Below the pieces are notes generated by a model that saw only the letters and a program-made list of their open reading frames with translations, searched no databases and was not told the DNA's origin. Made by a program: the position numbers and the translations under genes. A stretch of DNA of 64,000 bases from Synchiropus splendidus (taxonomy: Eukaryota > Chordata > Actinopteri > Syngnathiformes > Callionymidae): NCBI RefSeq assembly GCF_027744825.2, contig NC_071348.1:18943563-19007562 (forward strand), in the 5' to 3' direction. Of this stretch, positions 57,736-64,000 are shown in pieces; the first letter of the stretch is position 1; each line of letters starts with the position of its first letter.

Positions 57736-58285
57736 ATGAAAAGGCCACCAGGAACCAGGAAATCAGACGCGGCTGGGAACTCGTCCGGACACCGCGGAGT
57801 CGGGTCATTCATTGGACGGGACGCTTCAACTGTTCGACGGTGCGAGCAAAACATCCAGTTCAGTCAAAATAAAATAAAAAAAAAAAAAGAAAAAAAAAAA
57901 AAAAAGTATTTTAACCACATTGTGTCGATGTGCTTTATATTTAACTCTCCTATGTTTTTTTTGTTTTATTCAACGTCTGTGCGTATGAAAACAGACGATC
58001 AGTCGAGGTCGGAGGAGTAGTGTGTTCACTCGGCGATCCGTTCACTCACCAGACACCACAACTGATAGGAGGTGAGAAAAAACATTTTTAGAGTGATAGT
58101 TTACGTTCACAAATGTATTTATTTATTTTTTCATGTGAAAAAACAGATACAAAGACAACGAGTACATCGCGCCCTCTACCTGTCACTTCATCGCCTTCTC
58201 CAACGTTTGGTAAGATGTGAATCTCAATTTTTTTTCAACACACATCTCCACCATTCAGTATCAGTTGAATGGTTGTATGTTTGCT

Positions 58286-58373
<88 letters not shown>

Positions 58374-58880
58374 CTCTAATGCGGTTTGTCTATGTTCTAG
58401 CTATGTGCTTTAGACGGTGTCATTTTACTATTGAAGGTGTTTGAGTAACTGTTGCTAAGCGTCATTGTGATTTTACTACTATGCTAGTAGTAGAGGTCGT
58501 GATTACTATTTTACACTATGCTTTAACGACGGCGGCCACTAGAGGTCGTGATTACTATTTTATACTATGCTTTAACGACGGCGGCCACTAGAGGTCGTGA
58601 TTACTATTTTACACTATGCTTTAACGACGGCGGCCACTAGAGGTCGTGATTACTATTTTATACTATGCTTTAACGACGGCGGCCACTAGAGGTCGTGATT
58701 ACTATTTTATACTATGCTTTAACGACAGCGGTCACTAGAGGTCGTGATTTTACCAATTGTAATGTGCTTTAATGACAGTATACACTAGTGATTTACTATT
58801 TGTTTTTTATGCTTTAAATGTTGATCCTGAGTAGATCCCTACATTTATTTATTATTGTATTTTATTATTTATTTAATTAC

Positions 58881-58919
<39 letters not shown>

Positions 58920-58925
58920 TTTTTT

Positions 58926-58962
<37 letters not shown>

Positions 58963-59884
58963 GCTCTTCACTATTTGCTTCTGTTGTGATGATGGTTTTC
59001 CTATGAGTATTGATAAGGATGCTACACATTTTGTTTTATTATTGTCATCGCTAGAAAACAACCCGGCTTTACACAGTTATATGATTACGTAATTGTGTTT
59101 TTCTGTAGGTCGTATTTTTTCATATTTTATTCAGCTTATTTTCATACTACTCTGCTTATATTCATATGGTAATAACTGCTATCTGGCGTCTTGCTTCGAG
59201 ATTGTATTTACATTTTGTATTGTTGCTGATATTCTGTTCCAGCTCTCCCTCCTGGGTCTTGGCCTTTGTGGGAGACATCGACACCGGTTTCTACGGTTCC
59301 ACTGGGTCTACTATCTGGATCGTTCCCTACCGTGGACTCGCCGTCAGCATCCGGCCACCCCACACCTCCACCACCACCACCACCGTCAACATCACCAACA
59401 CCAACAGCGGCCTCAGACACCCTCCGGACAGCGCCTCGGACACAGCCGGCGACTTACGACACATCACCCCTCAACCATCCCCGGACTCTACTTCCAGACC
59501 CCGAGAGCTCTGTCGCATCGCCCCAAAACCGACCCCAGACTCCACCATCACAGCCATCACAGACCCAATTGGCATTCTATGCTACAACAACTGTAAAACA
59601 ACAGCTTGAATGCCGAGTGCGTACGCTTGAACGTCGTCTAGCACTTCAAGCACGTCAAGCACGTAGATATCGACGGTTGACGAGAAATCTACGCGAAGGT
59701 AAGATTAACAACTTTTTTTTTTCAATGAGTAATCAGCTGTGATGCATATGTCTTATATATTATTATTATCATCGTTACAGAAAACGTCAGGAAGGAGATC
59801 ACAAATAAAGCGCTACTGTCTGAAATTGTGAGACTCCTAAAACTACAAGGACCTGGTGGCAACAGACGTCGTGGACTGATCTGA
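56932..59884 (+). CDS. Early spliced gene upstream of the polymerase (eight exons inferred)
   Basis: Inferred exons: a 56,932-57,070; b 57,180-57,227; c 57,307-57,642; d 57,767-57,839; e 57,995-58,071; f 58,147-58,209; g 59,243-59,698; h 59,781-59,884 (TGA). Every intron starts GT and ends AG, and all joins keep a single open frame, which supports the model. Exon c encodes IIIIDSEDEF, a close match to a SUMO-interaction motif, then a basic SRKRRY patch. Exon g is proline/threonine-rich and ends in an arginine-rich helix-like segment (VKQQLECRVRTLERRLAL). Exon h ends GGNRRRGLI. The start at 56,932 is uncertain. Position between terminus and polymerase suggests an early regulatory protein; family unknown to me. 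Confidence 0.6.
57700..57732. repeat. (GT)n microsatellite in intron c-d
   Basis: About 33 bases of GT, at the same intron position as the GT run bounding the tandem units of element II. Confidence 0.9.
58288..58371. repeat. (GT)n microsatellite in intron f-g
   Basis: About 84 bases of uninterrupted GT, in the same place as the GT/GC-rich tract in each element II unit. Confidence 0.95.
58480..58790 (+). repeat. 49-50-bp minisatellite array in intron f-g of element III
   Basis: About six monomers (CTTTAACGACGGCGGCC at 58,521, 58,570 and 58,619; spacing 49). Same family and position as the arrays in element II, so it was present before the two copies separated. Confidence 0.95.
58850..58960. 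repeat. (TTA)n and poly-T tract
   Basis: TTA/TTAT repeats to about 58,918, then about 40 T with one C interruption, in intron f-g. Confidence 0.9.
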
Positions 59885-60023
59885 ATGAAGTTCAGCCACA
59901 GTAAGGTCCCTTTGGAGTCTGATTATTTAAAGGCACCGCGGGTGATTGTGTTTTGAGGTTGCTGTTTGGTTTATTAAATTCTTTTAATTATTATTTCATT
60001 GTTATCGTTATTATTATTAAATT

Positions 60024-63000
60024 ATGGCCGATCATGATGGTTTTCCTTCTGGTTCTGACCCTGAATCCACCCACAACCAGGACACTACACCACACCTCAT
60101 TGACCAGAGTGCTTCACCGACACGGATGTTTCTGTCTGGCTTGTTTGACGGCATGTCTGAGGAGGAGGATGTAGAGCCGGTCTATGATCCGAGTATAAAT
60201 GAAAACATGGAGTCCATTTTTTTCGCTGAGAGAGAGGATAATCGTATTTTAAATATGGTTCCTGCATCATCATGCGAGGGTAGGGTTGATACCTCTTTAG
60301 ACAACGACAATTGGTTAGAAAGGTTTGTTGATAACCTACAGACGACCGATTCAGGGACACCTGCTCTTGACCCTCTGATAGACCCGTCTGACTCTAGCAG
60401 CAGCGATGACAGTGTTGATGATGACGGTGATTTTGTACAGGAAGGATGCTGTGTTGGAGGTGCCGGTATTGAATCAGAAGTCATAGAGGCTTTTAACACC
60501 GATAGGATGAGAAGGGTGCTAACACGTCCTGCTGTACCAGACACTCCTGATCTAGCTACTTTCTACAGAGGTTTGATGCAACAGGTCAGAGAGTTGGCTG
60601 ATGAAGCGCAGAGACTGGCAGATCGAGAGGATGTGGTTCAGCTTGAAGTGGTTGGTGAAGGTGTTCAAGAACACGTTAATGTTGTGGTTGAAGGCGACGG
60701 GGGAAATATCTACCCCGCTTTTGAGGACCTCCTTAGCAACACCGTGCAATCCGACAGAGTCATCGCTATGGGTATGAGAATTGAATTAACGGTCCAAATT
60801 GTACATAACCCTCGAGGAGGCACTAAACGCAAACTCGAGAAGACACTGGATGCCGAAATTATCGGTAAAAAAAGACAACATCTCTATGTAGTTGATGGTG
60901 ATGGAACTGATCAGCTTTGCTTCGCAATCAGCCTTTCTTGTCTCCTTAATCCTCACCGTACGTATCAAGATTGTGTTGATTTGGGGAGGGAATTACAAAG
61001 CAAAGCTGGTTTAGATTCTCAAACACCTATCACATTCACAGATATACCCCTGTTTGAACGGATAGTGAGGCGTAAAATTGTTGTGTTTCATAAAACGACA
61101 CCAAACCAACCATTAGCACATTATGTCACAGGTTTAGCTGATGGTTTGGATCCCTTATACTTGTTTCTACTTCAGGGACACTATTACGGGGTGAAGAATC
61201 CAAAGGGTTTTTTAGGAACACGCTACTTTTGCGTCAGCTGTCATAAGGGGTATGAAGATAAATCAAAACACATCTGCAAAGGTCATTGTAGCGTTTGTCA
61301 CAATCCTGTTTGCCCTACAGAGGTTCCAGACCCTGTAACTTGCGGCGACTGTCGTCGGGTTTGTAGAACGCCATCATGCATCGTGAGACACAAAGAGATT
61401 GGCGCTAACGGGTCAAGTCTCTGTCAGAGATACAAAAAATGTGAAAAATGCGGAAGGTGTCGGTATATGCCTTTAAAAACGGGTAAACCCAACCATTGTT
61501 GCGTTGTGCTTAAATGTAACATCTGCAATGTAAAATTATCATCGACAAACGAGGTCCATCAGTGCTACATTCAGCCGGTTGCCAGGAAGACGGAGCATCC
61601 CGATCTGGTTTTTTACGATTTTGAAACGTTTACAGACGACCAGGGTAGACATGTCCCTTTTTTAGTGTGTGCAAAGACGCAGAGAGGTGAAGAACAGGTG
61701 TTTTATGGTCTCGACTGTGTTAGAGCGTTTCTTTTATATTTCAGAAAGAACCGGTTTAGAGGCTGTGTTTTTGTTGCGCATAATGCCAGGGGTTTTGACA
61801 GTGTCATTGTCTTGAGAGGTATGCTTGATGAAGGGTTAATACCAAAGAGGTTAATCATGACCGGTAGTAAGATACTTTGTCTTGAGGATCCTCACTACAA
61901 GCTAAAATTCATCGACTCTCTCTCATTTCTAACCATGCGACTCAGCTCCATGCCTAAAGCTCTAGGTTTCACCGATCAGTGCAAGGGTTTTTTTCCACAC
62001 AAGTTTAGCTCGAAAGACCGTCTGCATTACATTGGGGCCTATCCTCCTCCGTCAGACTACGGCGTTGAGGGCATGTCAGACCCTGAACAGAGAGATTTTT
62101 ACAGCTGGTACGAATCTGTGTGTGAGAATTCTTTCAATTTCAGGAGTGAAGCTATTCACTATTGTAAAAACGATGTCGACATTCTGGCCAGAGGGTGTGT
62201 GATATTTAGAGAGGAGTTTTTTAAAGAAACGGGTGTTGATGCACTCTCGTCCGTAACAATCGCCTCTGCGTGTATGGCTGTTTTCAGGACCAACTTTTTA
62301 AAACCAGACACATTAGCCATACCATGTCCCAACAATTATGTAACAAGAGGTAACAAGAGGTTCTCAGACGCTTCCATCCAGTGGTTGCAATGGGAATCAC
62401 ACAGACAGGGCATTTCCATACAACATGCCTTGAACCGTGGGGAGATGGTGTTTGGTCAGTATTTTGTTGACGGTTATGCTGAAGTTGACGGTGTTAAGCA
62501 GGTCTGGGAGTTTTATGGATGTTTCTTCCACGGTTGTCCCTCATGTGTTGACCCTCATGCAGTCTGTCCGTTAAGAGGTAGACCATATGGTGAATTCTAC
62601 TCTGCTACGATGGAGAGAGAGCAGGCGTTAAAGTCTGATCATGGGGTGCGTTTTATTACCATCTGGGAACACGAATGGCGTTCACTTCGACAATCGTGTG
62701 ATGATCTCAGAGACTTTCTCTTAGATTTTGACACCCCTGAGCCTCTCAACCCTCGTAATGCCCTCTACGGTGGTAGAACCAGCGCTTTAAAGTTGCGTTA
62801 CACGGCTAAGCCTGGTGAAAAAGTTTATTACGCTGATGTCACGTCTCTGTATCCTTATGTCAACAGCACGTGTTCCTATCCCCTAGGTCACCCCCGAATA
62901 ATTCACAAGGACTTTGGGGATCCCAGACAGTACTTTGGTCTTATCAAGGCGGTTGTCTATCCTCCTAGGGGTTTATATGTACCCGTTTTACCCTACAGAG

Positions 63001-64000
63001 GACCAGGGGGTAAATTACACTTCACGTTATGCCGTATCTGTTCAAGTCATAATGTTCAAGACAATGGCTGTACGCATAATGATGATGAGCGTGCTTTGAC
63101 AGGGGTCTGGGTCACGGTTGAGTTCAACAAGGCTCTGGACAAGGGATACAGGGTGGCCAAGATTATTGAAGTATGGCATTTTGATAGCTCTAGCGATTGT
63201 ATTTTCACAGGTTACATCCGTACATTCCTGAAGGGCAAACAGGAGGCTTCTGGTTACCCTGCTGAGGCCGTTGATCAGGAAAGCCGCGACAAATACATTA
63301 AGGATTATCAAACCCATCAGGGGATTTTGCTTTGTGCTGATAAGATTTGTCACAACCCAGCAAAGAGACAGGTGGCTAAAGCTTGTCTTAATAGCCTGTG
63401 GGGCAAGTTCTGCCAGAGGGAGAACATGTCTCAGGTTTCTGTAGTGTCAGACCCCAACGAGTTTTTCAGTTTCTTGTTTTCAGGGAAATACGAGGTCAGC
63501 TACTTTAACGTGCTGGATGAGAAAAAAGTTGTGATCCAGTGGCGTTACAAGGGTCTCTACCCTCCTGGTAAAAGCAGCAATGTTTTTATCGGAGCTTTTA
63601 CCACTGCTTATGCACGTCTGAAGTTGTACAGTTACATGGAGAAATTGCAGGAGAATGTTCTCTATGTTGACACAGACAGCTTGATATATGTGGTGAAAGA
63701 CGGCGAGACACCTTTAAAATTAGGTAACTATCTCGGTGATCTGACTGATGAACTCGACGGGGATAGCATCGAGGACTTTGTTTCGGCGGGTCCTAAGACG
63801 TATGCTTATAGGACCAAAGGACAGAAGAAGGTTGTGATGAAAGTTAAAGGTATCACGCAAACAAAAGAGGCTTGTCAGCAGATAAACTTTGACTCTGTCA
63901 GAGATCTTGTAGAGGGCTATTTACAGAATTCACCTGATGGGCTGCTTGAGACCCGTCAACACAGCATTGTGAGGGATAAAAAGAACATCACTTTAAAAAA
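60024..64000 (+). CDS. polB: Protein-primed family B DNA polymerase of element III (3' end outside window)
   Basis: Open from ATG 60,024 to the window end, at least 1,325 codons. Residues 1-200 are acidic and low-complexity. A region around residues 298-400 (LCFAISLSCLL) resembles the N-terminal part of other animal Polinton polymerases. Residues about 400-505 are cysteine-rich with many C-x2-C pairs. Exonuclease motifs: YDFETF (about 531), HNARGFD (about 586) and YCKNDVD (about 713). Polymerase motifs: A YADVTSLYP (about 936), B NSLWGKF (about 1,123) and C YVDTDSLIYV (about 1,214). All catalytic acids are present, so it may be functional. Long inserts between A and B fit protein-primed enzymes. 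It lies 139 bases after the early gene. Confidence 0.9.
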   Translation, partial: MADHDGFPSGSDPESTHNQDTTPHLIDQSASPTRMFLSGLFDGMSEEEDVEPVYDPSINENMESIFFAEREDNRILNMVPASSCEGRVDTSLDNDNWLERFVDNLQTTDSGTPALDPLIDPSDSSSSDDSVDDDGDFVQEGCCVGGAGIESEVIEAFNTDRMRRVLTRPAVPDTPDLATFYRGLMQQVRELADEAQRLADREDVVQLEVVGEGVQEHVNVVVEGDGGNIYPAFEDLLSNTVQSDRVIAMGMRIELTVQIVHNPRGGTKRKLEKTLDAEIIGKKRQHLYVVDGDGTDQLCFAISLSCLLNPHRTYQDCVDLGRELQSKAGLDSQTPITFTDIPLFERIVRRKIVVFHKTTPNQPLAHYVTGLADGLDPLYLFLLQGHYYGVKNPKGFLGTRYFCVSCHKGYEDKSKHICKGHCSVCHNPVCPTEVPDPVTCGDCRRVCRTPSCIVRHKEIGANGSSLCQRYKKCEKCGRCRYMPLKTGKPNHCCVVLKCNICNVKLSSTNEVHQCYIQPVARKTEHPDLVFYDFETFTDDQGRHVPFLVCAKTQRGEEQVFYGLDCVRAFLLYFRKNRFRGCVFVAHNARGFDSVIVLRGMLDEGLIPKRLIMTGSKILCLEDPHYKLKFIDSLSFLTMRLSSMPKALGFTDQCKGFFPHKFSSKDRLHYIGAYPPPSDYGVEGMSDPEQRDFYSWYESVCENSFNFRSEAIHYCKNDVDILARGCVIFREEFFKETGVDALSSVTIASACMAVFRTNFLKPDTLAIPCPNNYVTRGNKRFSDASIQWLQWESHRQGISIQHALNRGEMVFGQYFVDGYAEVDGVKQVWEFYGCFFHGCPSCVDPHAVCPLRGRPYGEFYSATMEREQALKSDHGVRFITIWEHEWRSLRQSCDDLRDFLLDFDTPEPLNPRNALYGGRTSALKLRYTAKPGEKVYYADVTSLYPYVNSTCSYPLGHPRIIHKDFGDPRQYFGLIKAVVYPPRGLYVPVLPYRGPGGKLHFTLCRICSSHNVQDNGCTHNDDERALTGVWVTVEFNKALDKGYRVAKIIEVWHFDSSSDCIFTGYIRTFLKGKQEASGYPAEAVDQESRDKYIKDYQTHQGILLCADKICHNPAKRQVAKACLNSLWGKFCQRENMSQVSVVSDPNEFFSFLFSGKYEVSYFNVLDEKKVVIQWRYKGLYPPGKSSNVFIGAFTTAYARLKLYSYMEKLQENVLYVDTDSLIYVVKDGETPLKLGNYLGDLTDELDGDSIEDFVSAGPKTYAYRTKGQKKVVMKVKGITQTKEACQQINFDSVRDLVEGYLQNSPDGLLETRQHSIVRDKKNITLK

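Larger units (their letters stand above)
55036..64000. mobile_element. Polinton/Maverick-like element III (left half, runs off window)
   Basis: Left terminus at AGAGAGAAGAAGG (55,036), followed by the same subterminal sequence as element II (55,261-56,060 against 8,601-9,420), the early spliced gene and the polymerase, all plus strand. Six bases before the end are AACATC. It inserted in DIRS-like sequence. Every coding part visible here is open, so this is the best-preserved copy; its virion genes lie beyond the window. Confidence 0.85.

Overview
The window reads as a repeat-dense, gene-poor stretch of a ray-finned fish (teleost) chromosome. I recognise no ordinary host gene. The evidence is the combination of repeat families: Polinton/Maverick (adintovirus-like) elements with protein-primed DNA polymerase, adenain-type protease, chromodomain integrase and capsid-like genes; a CR1/L2/Rex-like LINE; DIRS-type tyrosine-recombinase retroelements; a Ty3/gypsy fragment; a piggyBac (PGBD4-like) fragment; a satellite of about 187 bp; and long (GT)n and (TA)n tracts.

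Layout. (1) 1-5,970 is the right half of Polinton-like element I, with minus-strand genes for a broken protease, intact capsid-like protein, intact basic pX-like protein, intact penton-like protein, broken integrase and two unrecognised genes that overlap by ATGA. (2) 5,971-8,431 has no recognisable gene. (3) 8,432-31,326 is element II, about 22.9 kb, bounded by inverted repeats beginning with AG. Its plus strand carries a spliced early gene, of which exons d-f and part of g are tandemly amplified about six times (10,276-21,872), then a polymerase gene missing about 3.2 kb, a broken packaging ATPase and two small broken genes. Its minus strand carries an intact protease, broken capsid-like gene, intact pX-like gene, broken penton-like gene and an integrase interrupted by a LINE fragment. 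(4) 31,327-34,350 is a decayed gypsy pol with a piggyBac fragment nested in it. (5) 34,490-55,035 is a mosaic of DIRS-like pieces in both orientations, three arrays of a roughly 187-bp satellite, and a nearly complete LINE (48,193-51,300). (6) 55,036-64,000 is the left half of element III, running off the window, with a complete-looking eight-exon early gene and a polymerase open for at least 1,325 codons with all exonuclease and polymerase motifs visible.

The three Polinton-like copies lie in the same orientation and have decayed differently: III keeps the polymerase, I keeps the capsid-like genes, II keeps the protease, and the pX-like gene is open in both copies where it is visible. In the Polinton/adintovirus model the polymerase copies the element, the integrase inserts it, and the protease, ATPase and capsid-like proteins would build particles. 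The least familiar part is the intron-rich early gene upstream of the polymerase. It encodes a SUMO-interaction-like motif and an arginine-rich C-terminus, it holds a 50-bp minisatellite in one intron, and in element II that segment has been amplified through a junction carrying a 23-nt filler.

All calls come from reading the sequence. Family names rest on recognised motifs, not on database searches.
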